From: an uncultured Lachnospiraceae bacterium
Lineage (GTDB): Bacteria; Bacillota; Clostridia; Lachnospirales; Lachnospiraceae
Direction: 5' to 3'
Assembly (NCBI GenBank): GCA_902762905.1
Contig: CACWQE010000022.1
Coordinates: 1 to 51,559, forward strand
Length of the DNA stretch: 51,559 nucleotides
In this document: piece by piece, positions 17,953-28,078 of the stretch
Layout of the letters: every line of letters starts with the position of its first letter
Numbering within the stretch: the stretch's first letter is position 1
Made by a program: the position numbers and the translations under genes
Notes under the pieces: model-generated
Database searches by the model: none
Told to the model about the DNA's origin: nothing
The model's input: the letters and a program-made list of their open reading frames with translations, nothing else

Positions 17953-20211
17953 ATGGATGTCAGGGTACAATTGGAACAAAAATTAGGGAAAGGTATTGGA
18001 GCAAGCAGTAATGAAGAATTGTTTTGTGCATTGCTTGAAATGACAAAACAGCTTGCAGATGACAAAAAACAGAAAGAAACAAAGAAGAAGATATATTATG
18101 TTTCTGCAGAATTTCTGATCGGCAAACTGCTTTCAAATAACCTGATCAATCTTGGGATTTATGATGAGGTTAAGCATGTTCTTGAAAAAGAAGGAAAAAA
18201 TCTTGCAGAGATTGAAGAGGTGGAAGTAGAACCGTCTCTCGGAAATGGTGGATTGGGAAGACTGGCAGCCTGTTTTCTGGATTCTATCGCATCCCTTGGA
18301 TTGTCCGGTGCAGGTATTGGACTGAACTATCATCTTGGATTATTCCGACAGGTGTTTGAGAACCATATGCAGAAAGAAAAGGTTAATCCTTGGATTGGAA
18401 AGCAGACATGGCTCAGAAGAACGGAGGTCGCATATCCGGTTAATTTCGGAGGCCGCAATGTTATGTCAAGGATGTATGAAATTGATGTTACAGGATATGA
18501 TAACCGGACGAATCAGTTGTGCCTGTTTGATCTGGATACGGTGGATGACAGCATAGTGGATGAGCACAGTCAGTTTGATAAAAAGGATATCGAAAAGAAT
18601 CTTACGTTGTTTTTATATCCGGATGACAGTGATGAGGATGGTAGAAAATTACGAATCTACCAGCAGTATTTTATGGTAAGTAATGCAGCACAGTTGATTC
18701 TTGATGAGTGTAAGAAGAAAGGAAGTAATCTGTACGATCTGTATGAATATGCAGTGATCCAGATTAATGATACACATCCGACCATGATCATTCCGGAGCT
18801 GATCCGTCTTCTTGTTGCAGAGGGAATGAATATGGATACGGCCATTGATGTTGTAAGCAGAACCTGTGCTTACACAAACCATACAATATTGGCTGAGGCA
18901 TTGGAGAAGTGGCCAAGACATTATCTGATGGAGGTTGTGCCACAGTTAGTTCCGATCATTGAGGTATTGGATGATAAGGTAAGAAGACGTTTCAATGATG
19001 AACGGGTTGCGATCATTGACCGTAATGATGTGGTTCATATGGCGCATATTGATATTCATTATGGCTTCAGTGTGAATGGAGTGGCATATTTGCATACAGA
19101 GATTCTGAAGAACTCTGAGCTGAATCATTTTTATAATATATATCCGGAGAAGTTTAACAACAAGACCAACGGAATCACATTCCGCCGCTGGCTGCTCTAT
19201 TGTAATGAGCCTTTGACGGAAACGATCACAGAATGGATCGGTGACGGATTTAAAAAGGATGCAATGGAACTGGAACAATTGCTGCCATTCGCCGAGGATA
19301 AGGATAAGTTAGAGAAGTTATTAGAGATCAAGCATGCCAATAAATTATATGCAAAGGATTATTTTGAGAGAACACAGGGTATTTCACTTAATCCGGATTC
19401 CATTTTTGATATTCAGGTTAAACGTTTACATGAGTATAAGCGCCAGCAGTTAAATGTGTTATATGTGATTCACAAATATTTGGAGATCAAAGCAGGCAAG
19501 CTGCCGACGACTCCGGTTACTGTGATCTTTGGAGCAAAAGCAGCACCGGCCTATACGATTGCAAAGGATATTATTCACCTGATCTTATGCCTGCAGGAGA
19601 TCATTAATAAGGATCCGGAGGTAAACAAGTATCTCAATGTGGTTATGGTAGAGAACTATAATGTAACCCTGGCAGAGAAATTAATTCCGGCTTGTGACAT
19701 TTCAGAACAGATCTCTCTGGCATCCAAGGAGGCCAGTGGAACAGGTAATATGAAGTTCATGTTAAATGGTGCAGTGACATTGGGAACCGAGGATGGTGCG
19801 AATGTTGAGATCCATGAACTGGTTGGAGATGATAATATCTATATTTTCGGAGCATCCAGTGATGAAGTAATCGCACATTATGAACATCAGGATTACAATG
19901 CAAGAAGTTACTATGAGAATAATGCTGATCTGCGGGAAGCAGTAGACTTTATTGTCAGCGAAGCGGTTCTTGCGGTAGGAAACAGGGAAATGTTAGAGCG
20001 TTTGTACAATGAGTTGCTGAATAAAGACTGGTTTATGACATTCCTTGATTATGATTCTTATGTTGAGAAGAAGGACCAGGCATATAAGGACTATGAGGAT
20101 CGTCTGGCATGGGCAAAGAAAATGATGGTAAATATCGGAAAAGCAGGCTTCTTCTCATCTGATCGGACAATAGCAGAATATAACAACGATATCTGGCACC
20201 TGGAAGATTGA
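17953..20211 (+). CDS. glgP: Glycogen/maltodextrin phosphorylase
   Basis: PLP-dependent GT35 enzyme releasing glucose 1-phosphate from alpha-1,4-glucans. Visible motifs are [35 protein letters not shown], and the PLP lysine region [15 protein letters not shown] followed by [10 protein letters not shown]. 752 aa, slightly shorter than E. coli GlgP or MalP. It stands at the head of the maltodextrin locus, so MalP-like use of imported maltodextrin together with MalQ is likely. Glycogen degradation is the alternative, and sequence alone does not separate them. AAAGGGG precedes the ATG. Confidence 0.95.
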   Translation: MDVRVQLEQKLGKGIGASSNEELFCALLEMTKQLADDKKQKETKKKIYYVSAEFLIGKLLSNNLINLGIYDEVKHVLEKEGKNLAEIEEVEVEPSLGNGGLGRLAACFLDSIASLGLSGAGIGLNYHLGLFRQVFENHMQKEKVNPWIGKQTWLRRTEVAYPVNFGGRNVMSRMYEIDVTGYDNRTNQLCLFDLDTVDDSIVDEHSQFDKKDIEKNLTLFLYPDDSDEDGRKLRIYQQYFMVSNAAQLILDECKKKGSNLYDLYEYAVIQINDTHPTMIIPELIRLLVAEGMNMDTAIDVVSRTCAYTNHTILAEALEKWPRHYLMEVVPQLVPIIEVLDDKVRRRFNDERVAIIDRNDVVHMAHIDIHYGFSVNGVAYLHTEILKNSELNHFYNIYPEKFNNKTNGITFRRWLLYCNEPLTETITEWIGDGFKKDAMELEQLLPFAEDKDKLEKLLEIKHANKLYAKDYFERTQGISLNPDSIFDIQVKRLHEYKRQQLNVLYVIHKYLEIKAGKLPTTPVTVIFGAKAAPAYTIAKDIIHLILCLQEIINKDPEVNKYLNVVMVENYNVTLAEKLIPACDISEQISLASKEASGTGNMKFMLNGAVTLGTEDGANVEIHELVGDDNIYIFGASSDEVIAHYEHQDYNARSYYENNADLREAVDFIVSEAVLAVGNREMLERLYNELLNKDWFMTFLDYDSYVEKKDQAYKDYEDRLAWAKKMMVNIGKAGFFSSDRTIAEYNNDIWHLED

Positions 20212-20289
20212 TAATGGTAAAAATGCACAATGGAAATGGAAAATCGTTGTGTGAATTAACCAAACTTACTAATTCCGTGCAAATAGTGC

Positions 20290-20318
20290 TTGCATTATTT
20301 GTACGGATACAGTATGAT
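20290..20318 (+). promoter_or_regulatory. Promoter for the maltodextrin transporter operon
   Basis: TTGCAT (20290-20295), 17 nt, TATGAT (20313-20318). The two operator-like sites immediately downstream would overlap the start of transcription and block initiation when occupied. Confidence 0.7.
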
Positions 20319-20330
20319 AAACCTATCAAA

Positions 20331-20369
20331 TGGAAACGGTTCCGAAAACAATACCAAAAACGTTTCCAA
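20331..20369 (+). promoter_or_regulatory. Tandem LacI-family / cre-like operators
   Basis: TGGAAACGGTTCCG (20331-20344) and a second site around AAAACGTTTCC (20357-20367) both have the half-site pattern of LacI-family or CcpA operators. They start about 13 nt after the -10 box. The LacI-type regulator at 23578 is the natural candidate, and CcpA with Crh-Ser-P is a second possibility. Confidence 0.65.
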
Positions 20370-20413
20370 ACAATGACTAAATCACTATTTTATCATTAAA
20401 GGAGGAATCGATT

Positions 20414-21763
20414 ATGAAAAAGAGATTCGCAGCATTAGGACTGGCTACCATGTTAGTCGGTACATTATTAACAGGATGTGGAAGTTCCACAGGAAGCACA
20501 GACACATCTAAGACATCTAAGGATTCTAAGAAAGAGGCAGCAGGTTCTGTATATTATCTGAATTTTAAGCCGGAAGCAGATGCACAGTGGCAGGAGCTGG
20601 CTGAGTTGTACACAGAGGAGACAGGAGTTAAAGTAACAGTTATTACAGCAGCAGCCGATCAGTATGAGACAACACTTAAGAGTGAGATGGGTAAGTCGGA
20701 AGCACCGACCATGTTCCAGGTGAACGGTCCGGTTGGTCTTGCATCATGGAAAGATTATTGTTACGATCTGTCAGATGCAGCAGTTTGCAAGGAGCTTACT
20801 TCTGATGACTTTGAATTGAAAGATGGCGACAAGGTTGCCGGAATTGGATATGTAATTGAATCATATGGTCTTATTTACAACAAAGAATTGTTAAGCAAGG
20901 CTGGATATTCACAGGATGACATTAAGAGCTTCGCAGATCTTAAGAAGGTTGCTGAAGATATTACAAGCAGAAAGGATGAGCTTGGCTTCTCAGCATTTAC
21001 ATCAGCAGGTATGGATGGTTCTTCTGACTGGAGATTTAAGACACATTTAGCAAACCTTCCTATCTATTATGAGTATAAGGCAGATGGAATCAATGATACA
21101 GATGCAATCAAGGGCACATACTTAGACAACTATCGTAACATCTGGGATCTTTACATCAACAATGCAACATGTTCTCCGGAACAGTTAAGTACCAAGACTG
21201 GTGATGATGCGGTTGCAGAATTTGTAACAAACCAGGCAGTATTTTATCAGAATGGTACATGGGCATACTCAGATATATCTGAAGTAGGAGATGACAACCT
21301 CGGAATGCTTCCAATCTATATTGGTGCCGACGGAGAAGAGAATCAGGGACTTTGTACAGGATGTGAGAACTACTGGTGTATCAATGCAAAGGCTTCTGAG
21401 GAAGACATTCAGGCAACAGAAGACTTCATGGAATGGTTAGTAACAGATGAGACAGCACTCAAGGCAATCTGTGGTTCTGCTAATGCAATGCCATCCGGTG
21501 GAGATGGAATGGGATTTGTAATACCATTCAATGGCAACCTCGAGTCAGACAACTTACTTGTTAACATCGCAAATGATTATGTAAAAGAAGGAAAGACACC
21601 TGTAAGCTGGAACTTTACAACAATGCCTTCTGAGCAGTGGAAGAATGATCTTGGTTCTGCACTTACAACATACGCAGCAGATCAGTCAGATGCGAACTGG
21701 GATTTAGTAAAATCAGCATTTGTAGATGGATGGGCAAAAGAAGCTGCAGCAACTGCAGAATAA
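20414..21763 (+). CDS. Maltodextrin-binding lipoprotein of an ABC transporter
   Basis: Family 1 extracellular solute-binding protein of 449 aa. It has a lipoprotein signal peptide ending in the lipobox LLTGC at about residue 22 and a Ser/Thr/Lys-rich linker, then the mature domain. Specificity for maltodextrins is inferred from the flanking glgP, malQ and alpha-glucosidase genes. AGGAGG lies before the ATG. A hairpin separates it from the permease genes, as often seen where binding protein must exceed permease. It would act on the outer face of the membrane. Confidence 0.9.
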   Translation: MKKRFAALGLATMLVGTLLTGCGSSTGSTDTSKTSKDSKKEAAGSVYYLNFKPEADAQWQELAELYTEETGVKVTVITAAADQYETTLKSEMGKSEAPTMFQVNGPVGLASWKDYCYDLSDAAVCKELTSDDFELKDGDKVAGIGYVIESYGLIYNKELLSKAGYSQDDIKSFADLKKVAEDITSRKDELGFSAFTSAGMDGSSDWRFKTHLANLPIYYEYKADGINDTDAIKGTYLDNYRNIWDLYINNATCSPEQLSTKTGDDAVAEFVTNQAVFYQNGTWAYSDISEVGDDNLGMLPIYIGADGEENQGLCTGCENYWCINAKASEEDIQATEDFMEWLVTDETALKAICGSANAMPSGGDGMGFVIPFNGNLESDNLLVNIANDYVKEGKTPVSWNFTTMPSEQWKNDLGSALTTYAADQSDANWDLVKSAFVDGWAKEAAATAE

Positions 21764-21796
21764 ATAAAAAATAAAAAAGTGTGTAATTAACTCTAG

Positions 21797-21842
21797 AATC
21801 CTTGGACAGGCAACTTCCCCTCCTTTTCCTTCCAAGGATTTT
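21797..21842 (+). terminator. Intercistronic hairpin between binding protein and permeases
   Basis: AATCCTTGGA (21797-21806) pairs with TCCAAGGATT (21831-21840) around a pyrimidine-rich loop and is followed by TTGG. The weak tail suggests partial termination or mRNA 3' end protection. Confidence 0.65.
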
Positions 21843-21865
21843 GGTGTTAAAACAGGAGGTAAATT

Positions 21866-22708
21866 ATGGAGAAAGCAATTAAAAAATATTGGCCGATCTT
21901 TCTGTTACCTACCATGGCTGCATTTATGATTGGATTCGTTATTCCTTTTATAGAAGGTATATACTTGTCATTTTGCAAGTTTACCACGATTAAAGATGCA
22001 GAGTTTGTAGGAATAAGTAATTATATTGATGCACTGAAGGATACGACGTTTACAGGTTCTTTCCGGTTCACTGCATTGTTTGCGATTGTAACACTGGTAC
22101 TGATTAATGTATTGGCTTTTCTGATCGCCCTTGCATTAACACAGAACATTAGAGGTACTAACATTTTCCGTACTGTATTCTTCATGCCGAACCTGATCGG
22201 TGGTATTGTATTAGGTTATGTATGGCAGCTTATATTTGATGCTATATTTGCACGGTTTGGCCTGGCACTCAAGCTGAGTGAGACACTTGGTTTCTGGGGA
22301 CTTGTTATTCTGATCTGCTGGCAGCAGATTGGTTACATGATGATCGTTTATATCGCAGGTCTGCAGGCAATACCTGGAGATATTATGGAAGCAGCGATGA
22401 TAGATGGTGCGAACCGGTCGCAGAGATTATTCCGGATCACGATCCCGAATATGATGCCATCGATTACAATCTGTACATTTTTAACAATTACCAATTCCTT
22501 TAAGCTGTTTGACCAGAACCTGGCTCTTACAGGTGGAGAACCGCTTCATAAGACAGAGATGATGGCACTTAATATATATCAGACGTTCTATGGACGTACC
22601 GGTTATGAAGGTGTTGGACAGGCTAAGGCAGTATTATTCTTCCTGCTTGTAGTAGTAATTGGTTTATTACAGTTGAGACTGACGAGAGAAAAGGAGGTGC
22701 AGCAATGA
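21866..22708 (+). CDS. Maltodextrin ABC transporter permease, MalF type
   Basis: 280 aa integral membrane protein with six hydrophobic segments. The ABC-permease EAA loop is visible as EAAMIDGANRSQRLFRITIP. At this length it lacks the large P2 insertion of E. coli MalF, as usual in Gram-positive bacteria. AGGAGG precedes the ATG. Its stop overlaps the next gene's start (ATGA), so the two permeases are coupled. No ATP-binding subunit is encoded nearby. Confidence 0.92.
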   Translation: MEKAIKKYWPIFLLPTMAAFMIGFVIPFIEGIYLSFCKFTTIKDAEFVGISNYIDALKDTTFTGSFRFTALFAIVTLVLINVLAFLIALALTQNIRGTNIFRTVFFMPNLIGGIVLGYVWQLIFDAIFARFGLALKLSETLGFWGLVILICWQQIGYMMIVYIAGLQAIPGDIMEAAMIDGANRSQRLFRITIPNMMPSITICTFLTITNSFKLFDQNLALTGGEPLHKTEMMALNIYQTFYGRTGYEGVGQAKAVLFFLLVVVIGLLQLRLTREKEVQQ

Positions 22709-23541
22709 TGAAGAAGAAAGTATGGGGCTGGGTAGCCACGATCTTTTTTACACTGGTGTCGATCTTATTTGTTACACCAATCTTGATTGTTTTGATGAAC
22801 TCATTCAAATCCAAATCATATATTAGTCTGGAAACATTCAAATTACCATCGGAGCAGAGCTTCGTTGGATTACAGAATTATGCAGAGGCAATTTCTAAGT
22901 ACGAATTTGTAAAGGCAGTGGGCTGGACATTGTTTATTACAGTATTCTCGGTTGCGGTTATCTTGATCTGTTGTTCCATGACAGCATGGTTCATTACAAG
23001 AGTGGAGAATGTAGTAACAAAGATTATATATCTTCTTTGTGTTTTCTCTATGGTAATTCCGTTCCAGATGGTAATGTTTACACTTTCCGGTACAGCAGAT
23101 TCGCTTCATTTGAATACACCATGGGGAATTATAATCGTATATCTTGGATTTGGTGCCGGATTAGCAGTCTTTATGTTCTGCGGATTTGTGAAGTCGATTC
23201 CGCTTGAAGTAGAAGAGGCAGCAATGATTGATGGATGTACTCCATTGCAGACATTTTTCAAAGTGGTACTTCCAATGATGAAACCTACGTATATTTCAGT
23301 TGGTATTCTGGAAGCAATGTGGATCTGGAATGACTTCTTACTTCCATATCTTGTACTGGATATTAAGAAATACAAGACAATATCCATTGTTGTACAGTAT
23401 ATGAAGGGAAGTTATGGACGTGTAGATATGGGTGCGATCATGGCATGTTTGATCATGGCGATCATACCAGTTGTTGTATTCTACTTAAGTGCCCAGAAAT
23501 ATATTATCAAAGGTGTTGCAGCCGGTGCTGTTAAGGGATAA
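22705..23541 (+). CDS. Maltodextrin ABC transporter permease, MalG type
   Basis: 278 aa with six hydrophobic segments and the EAA loop EEAAMIDGCTPLQTFFKVVLP. It ends in the AAGAVKG type of C-terminus common to MalG-like permeases. AAGGAGGTG lies in the end of the preceding permease gene. With that gene it forms the membrane channel for the binding protein at 20414. The ATPase must come from elsewhere, probably a shared MsmX/UgpC-type protein. Confidence 0.92.
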   Translation: MMKKKVWGWVATIFFTLVSILFVTPILIVLMNSFKSKSYISLETFKLPSEQSFVGLQNYAEAISKYEFVKAVGWTLFITVFSVAVILICCSMTAWFITRVENVVTKIIYLLCVFSMVIPFQMVMFTLSGTADSLHLNTPWGIIIVYLGFGAGLAVFMFCGFVKSIPLEVEEAAMIDGCTPLQTFFKVVLPMMKPTYISVGILEAMWIWNDFLLPYLVLDIKKYKTISIVVQYMKGSYGRVDMGAIMACLIMAIIPVVVFYLSAQKYIIKGVAAGAVKG

Positions 23542-23577
23542 AATAGATTCGTTGAAAATAATATATGAGGTGGATCT

Positions 23578-24582
23578 ATGACAATAAAGGATATAGCAAA
23601 ATTATCTGGATGCGGTATAGGCACCGTATCCAGAGTGATCAATAATCAGCCGGGTGTAAGTGATGCGACAAGAGAAAAGATATTAGCAGTTATTAAAGAA
23701 AGTAATTATGAACCCAATGAGAATGCACGGCAGTTAAAGATGCGAACCGGTGCATCGGTCTGTATTATTATGAAGGGACGTAATAATGCTTTGTTTTCGG
23801 ATATCAGCGAGCGTTGTATGCTGACGCTTTCTTCTATGGAAGAAGATGCCATTATTGATGTTATTGATGAAGATGGGGATGAGATTGAAGAAGCTCTCCG
23901 TCTGATCCGGAATAACAATCCCAAAGGAACCATATTTTTAGGAGCTAATCTGGGATTGTTTGATGAGAGAATGCAAGAGATTGAGATTCCGTGTGTGATC
24001 GCAACGACAAGTGCTGTTTCTCTGAAATGGAAGAATGTTTCGTCAGTTTCAGTAGATGATGAGATGGCTACCTCGGAAATGGTTCAATATCTGTGTAATC
24101 ATGGACATAAGAATATTGTTGTGGTAGGAGGATATCTTTCTAAGAATCAGATCAGCTATGCCCGGTATCTGGGCTGCAGGAAAGGATTTGAAGCATGTGG
24201 CTTATCGTTTGATCCGGAACGGAACTATGTAGCCTGCAGGTATTCCATGGAGGCAGGTTATGATGCTGTGAAAGAGTTGCTGTGCAGGAATTCAGATGTT
24301 ACAGCAATCATTGCGTTGAGTGATACCATTGCTTTTGGGGCGATGAGAGCAATTCAGGATTCGGGTCGAAGAGTTCCGGAGGATATTTCAGTAACAGGTT
24401 TTGATGGTATTGAACTGGCACAGTTTAGTATACCGCGGATTACAACAATCAAGCAGGACACCCAGCATATTGCAACGAGAAGTGTGGAGCTTTTGATCAA
24501 GCATATACATTATAATCTGAAGAGCGAGCATGATATTGCACCACACAATCTGATAGAAGGCGAAAGCGTCCGGACACTTTGA
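23578..24582 (+). CDS. LacI-family transcriptional regulator of the maltodextrin locus
   Basis: 334 aa. The N-terminal helix-turn-helix and hinge are typical: MTIKDIAKLSGCGIGTVSRV, INNQPGVSDATREKI, then NENARQLK. The C-terminal periplasmic-binding-like domain has the usual VTGFDGIELAQFSIPRITTI. GAGGTGG lies 3 nt before the ATG. It sits between the permease and malQ genes, and the operator-like sites at 20331-20369 and 17853-17867 are likely targets. The ligand is probably maltose or a maltodextrin (inference). Confidence 0.92.
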   Translation: MTIKDIAKLSGCGIGTVSRVINNQPGVSDATREKILAVIKESNYEPNENARQLKMRTGASVCIIMKGRNNALFSDISERCMLTLSSMEEDAIIDVIDEDGDEIEEALRLIRNNNPKGTIFLGANLGLFDERMQEIEIPCVIATTSAVSLKWKNVSSVSVDDEMATSEMVQYLCNHGHKNIVVVGGYLSKNQISYARYLGCRKGFEACGLSFDPERNYVACRYSMEAGYDAVKELLCRNSDVTAIIALSDTIAFGAMRAIQDSGRRVPEDISVTGFDGIELAQFSIPRITTIKQDTQHIATRSVELLIKHIHYNLKSEHDIAPHNLIEGESVRTL

Positions 24583-24617
24583 TCTTGCATATCCGAAGAA
24601 AATATGGAGGAAAAGAG

Positions 24618-26108
24618 ATGAAGAAAGCAGCAGGTATATTGTTTGCTGTTTCGAGTCTGCCTTCTAAATATGGGATAGGATGCTTTTCAAAAGAGGCATA
24701 TCGATTTGTGGACTGGCTGAAGGAAGCCGGCCAGACCTACTGGCAGATCCTGCCAATGGGACCAACCGGATATGGAGATTCTCCATATCAGTCATTTTCT
24801 ACATTTTCGGGCAATCCATATTATATTGATTTAGAAGCGCTGATTCAGGATGGTTTACTTACTAGAGATGAATGCAGAAAGATAGATTTTGGCGATGATC
24901 CTGAGTCTGTCGATTATGAGAAATTATACAATGGAAGATACATATTGCTTCGGAAAGCCTTTGAACGTAGTGATGTTTCAAACCAGAGCAGTTATCGTTC
25001 CTTTATGCAGGAGAATAGAGAATGGATTGAGGATTATTGCCTTTTTATGGCGATCAAAGATTACTTTAGTGGAAAGGCATGGTATGAGTGGCCGGAAGAT
25101 ATCCGCAGCAGGAAGGAACAGGCATTAGGCCATTATCAACAGATATTGCAGGATGAGATAGAATTTCATAAATATATGCAGTACATGTTTTTTAGGCAAT
25201 GGAATCAGCTTCGTACATATGCGAATGCACAGGGTGTGCATATTATTGGAGATATACCGATCTATGTTGCTCTGGATAGTTCGGATGTCTGGGTGCATCC
25301 AGAACTCTTCCAATTAGATGAGGATCGCAATCCTGTCGCAGTGGCGGGCTGCCCACCGGATGGATTTTCCGCAACCGGACAGCTTTGGGGTAATCCGTTG
25401 TATGACTGGCAATATCACAGATCTACCGGGTATGCGTGGTGGATCAGACGTATGAAGCACTGCTTCCGGTTGTATGATGTTGTCCGGATCGACCATTTCC
25501 GGGGCTTTGATGAGTATTATTCCATTCCGTTTGGTGATGCAACAGCAGAGAATGGTACATGGGAAAAGGGTCCGGGAATAGAATTGTTCCGTGCACTGGA
25601 AAAAGCAATTGGTAAGAATGAAGTAATTGCAGAGGATCTGGGATTTGTAACACAATCGGTAAAGCAGTTGGTTGCGGATAGCGGATTCCCGGGAATGAAA
25701 GTGTTAGAGTTTGCATTTGATGACAGAGATACGGGAACAACATCCGATTATATGCCACATAACTATCCGTATAATGCGATTGCATATACAGGCACGCATG
25801 ATAATGAGACTCTTGTGGGATGGTGGCATTCCATCGGAGAGGATGCACAGGAGAGGGTTAGAGATTATCTTTGTGATTATTATACTCCGGACGATAAGAT
25901 ATATCTGCCGTTGATCGCATCTGTTTTGCGAAGCGGTGCGAAGCTCTGTATGATTCCGTTACAGGATTATCTGGGACTGGATAATAGTGCCAGAATGAAT
26001 GAACCATCTACAATTGGAGATAACTGGAAGTGGAGGATTCGGAATGACGCATTGGATGACAGCCTTCAGATGACAATCCGGAAGATGACACGATATTTTG
26101 ACCGATAG
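24618..26108 (+). CDS. malQ: 4-alpha-glucanotransferase (amylomaltase)
   Basis: GH77 enzyme that shuffles alpha-1,4-glucan chains, giving glucose plus longer dextrins for the phosphorylase. Visible: AGILFAVSSLPSKYGIGCF, QILPMGPTGYGDSPYQSFS, the nucleophile region VVRIDHFRGF, the acid EVIAEDLGFV and the third carboxylate in TGTHDNETLVGWW. 496 aa is normal. The start is ATG 24618 with GGAGG 8 nt upstream; an upstream in-frame ATG overlaps the LacI gene and has no site. A GC-rich hairpin follows. Confidence 0.96.
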   Translation: MKKAAGILFAVSSLPSKYGIGCFSKEAYRFVDWLKEAGQTYWQILPMGPTGYGDSPYQSFSTFSGNPYYIDLEALIQDGLLTRDECRKIDFGDDPESVDYEKLYNGRYILLRKAFERSDVSNQSSYRSFMQENREWIEDYCLFMAIKDYFSGKAWYEWPEDIRSRKEQALGHYQQILQDEIEFHKYMQYMFFRQWNQLRTYANAQGVHIIGDIPIYVALDSSDVWVHPELFQLDEDRNPVAVAGCPPDGFSATGQLWGNPLYDWQYHRSTGYAWWIRRMKHCFRLYDVVRIDHFRGFDEYYSIPFGDATAENGTWEKGPGIELFRALEKAIGKNEVIAEDLGFVTQSVKQLVADSGFPGMKVLEFAFDDRDTGTTSDYMPHNYPYNAIAYTGTHDNETLVGWWHSIGEDAQERVRDYLCDYYTPDDKIYLPLIASVLRSGAKLCMIPLQDYLGLDNSARMNEPSTIGDNWKWRIRNDALDDSLQMTIRKMTRYFDR

Positions 26109-26135
26109 CTGGTTCAATGTGATAAGAAGGACACT

Positions 26136-26163
26136 CCCCTCAGACTGTATGGTCTGGGGGGAT
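26136..26163 (+). terminator. Hairpin after malQ
   Basis: CCCCTCAGAC pairs with GTCTGGGGGG (one G-U pair) through a 6 nt loop. A weak T-rich stretch begins several nt later (TTATTTTTT), so it may terminate only partly, letting the downstream sensor gene be transcribed at lower level. Confidence 0.6.
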
Positions 26164-26215
26164 TATGTTATTTTTTAGAGAAGTGTGTAGCAATGTTTTT
26201 TGGGGAGGTGCCTTT

Positions 26216-28078
26216 GTGAAGAAAATTGCATTATTGGCAGATGGATGGAAACGATTGATCACTTATGCCTGGGTAAGAGGAATTAATCAGTTTATTGAAG
26301 GGTATCCGGAGCGGATAGAAGTATGCCATTATAACTGTATGGGTAACTGGAGTGATGACCGGGTGTTTAACCAGGGAGAGTATAATATCTTTCATCTTCC
26401 TGATCTGACTATGTTTGACGGAATTATTCTGGATCTGAATAATGTTTGCGATGAAGTACAAAAACAGCATTTAGTGGATATGGTGAAGGAAAGTGGTGTA
26501 CCGGCGATCAGTCTTGGCTGTTATGTACCGGAATTCTACTATGTAGGTGTAGACAATGCCGGTGCGATCCGGCAATTAATGGAACATCTGAGAAAGGTGC
26601 ATGATTGCCAATCTTTCTGTTTTGTTGGCGGTCCTAAGAATAATATAGAAAATGAAATGCGGGCAGAAGCCTTTCGACGTTGTATGCAGGAAATGGGACA
26701 TGTACTGGGTGATCAGGAAGTGAGCTACGGTACGTTTGAGATGACAACGGGTAGTGAATATTTCAGTATGCTGGCAGAATCAGGAAGAAAACTGCCGGAT
26801 GCATTTATCTGTGCAAATGATAATATTGCAGCCGGATTGATTGATGAGGCGCAGAAGAGAGGTTTTCTGGTTCCGAGAGATTTTGCGGTAACCGGATTTG
26901 ACAATTTAGACAAGGCGGTATGCTTTAATCCGCAGATAACGACTGTATCGCATCAAAGAGAACGCATAGGTGAGACCTGCATGGAACTGTTATCCCGGAT
27001 ATGGGACGGACATGCGATTGAACAGACTTGCTATATTGAACCGGAGATTACATATACAGAAAGCTGTGGATGCAGATTTTCCATTCCGATCGATTACAGG
27101 GAGTTTGCAAGGAGTTACATTGTAGAGAATGAGAGCAGAAGACAATTTGAAGAAAAGAGGATTGCATTAGAAGGGCGTCTTGCCGCTGCAACAGAATTTG
27201 ATCAGGTATTTCATTTAGCGGGTGAGTATTTTAAGAGATTGGACTGTGATGGAATTGCGGTAGTGGTGGATGACAGACTGCTCGGGCTGCAGGAAGAAGA
27301 GGTGTTCTCTATATCCGGCTTTGACCGTGAACATATGAAAGTAGTGTACGGGGAATATCTGGAGGACGGCGTTTATGAGCCATACGATTCTTATTGGAAA
27401 AGAATAGAAAAGAATCTGGATAAGGATGTGTGTATGTTTACACCGCTTCATTACCGGAATCGCACGATTGGTTTTACCATACTGCTTAACGGCAAATTCC
27501 TATATGATAATCCGTATTTCTATGACATCCAGAGCTTGTTGAACCGCGTGCTTTGGGACATGTATCAGAGAAAATGTTATATTAAGGCGAATCGTAAACT
27601 GGATGCATTATACAAACGGGATGCATTGACCGGACTATATAACCGAACAGCATATTTTGAACAGGTGGACAAGATGTTTGAGGATTGCAGGCAGAAAAAA
27701 ACGCCATGTATGATTGCTTTTTTTGATTGTGATAATTTTAAGAGGATCAATGACGAGCAGGGGCATGATGCCGGTGATGAGATATTGAAACGGGTAGGAA
27801 AGATCCTGAAGCAGTCCTGTAATGAAAGAGGAAATGCATATCGTTTTGGCGGAGACGAATTCATTATAGTGCATGCCTGCGAGTCAGCGGAAAAGGCGGA
27901 GCAGCTGGTAGAGAGAATTCGCGACAGATTTGAGAAAGAACAGATCGCAATCAGTATTGGTTCGGTTGTTACAGATACAGACAATAATATAACATTACAA
28001 GAGTACCTTAACATGGCAGATCAGGTTATGTACAAGAATAAGAGGAAAAAGAAAAATGAGTCAATGGTGGAAAGATAA
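26216..28078 (+). CDS. Sugar-binding-domain / GGDEF fusion (putative diguanylate cyclase)
   Basis: 620 aa from the GTG at 26216, with GGGGAGG just upstream. The first ~280 residues are a LacI-type periplasmic-binding fold with no helix-turn-helix and no signal peptide (starts MKKIALLADGWKR), ending VTGFDNLDKAVCFNPQITTV. A middle region of about 170 residues, probably helical plus GAF-like, follows. The C-terminal ~160 residues are a GGDEF domain: DALTGLYNRTAYF, AFFDCDNFKRIND and RFGGDEFII. The active-site signature is intact and I see no RxxD inhibitory site just before it. It probably makes c-di-GMP in response to a cytoplasmic sugar. It overlaps the alpha-glucosidase gene by 23 nt. Confidence 0.88.
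   Translation: MKKIALLADGWKRLITYAWVRGINQFIEGYPERIEVCHYNCMGNWSDDRVFNQGEYNIFHLPDLTMFDGIILDLNNVCDEVQKQHLVDMVKESGVPAISLGCYVPEFYYVGVDNAGAIRQLMEHLRKVHDCQSFCFVGGPKNNIENEMRAEAFRRCMQEMGHVLGDQEVSYGTFEMTTGSEYFSMLAESGRKLPDAFICANDNIAAGLIDEAQKRGFLVPRDFAVTGFDNLDKAVCFNPQITTVSHQRERIGETCMELLSRIWDGHAIEQTCYIEPEITYTESCGCRFSIPIDYREFARSYIVENESRRQFEEKRIALEGRLAAATEFDQVFHLAGEYFKRLDCDGIAVVVDDRLLGLQEEEVFSISGFDREHMKVVYGEYLEDGVYEPYDSYWKRIEKNLDKDVCMFTPLHYRNRTIGFTILLNGKFLYDNPYFYDIQSLLNRVLWDMYQRKCYIKANRKLDALYKRDALTGLYNRTAYFEQVDKMFEDCRQKKTPCMIAFFDCDNFKRINDEQGHDAGDEILKRVGKILKQSCNERGNAYRFGGDEFIIVHACESAEKAEQLVERIRDRFEKEQIAISIGSVVTDTDNNITLQEYLNMADQVMYKNKRKKKNESMVER

Noticed and set aside
26165..26215. Upstream ATG start for the GGDEF fusion protein
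   Set aside because: It begins at the foot of the malQ hairpin and adds 17 residues without homology. GTG at 26216 has a good GGGGAGG site.
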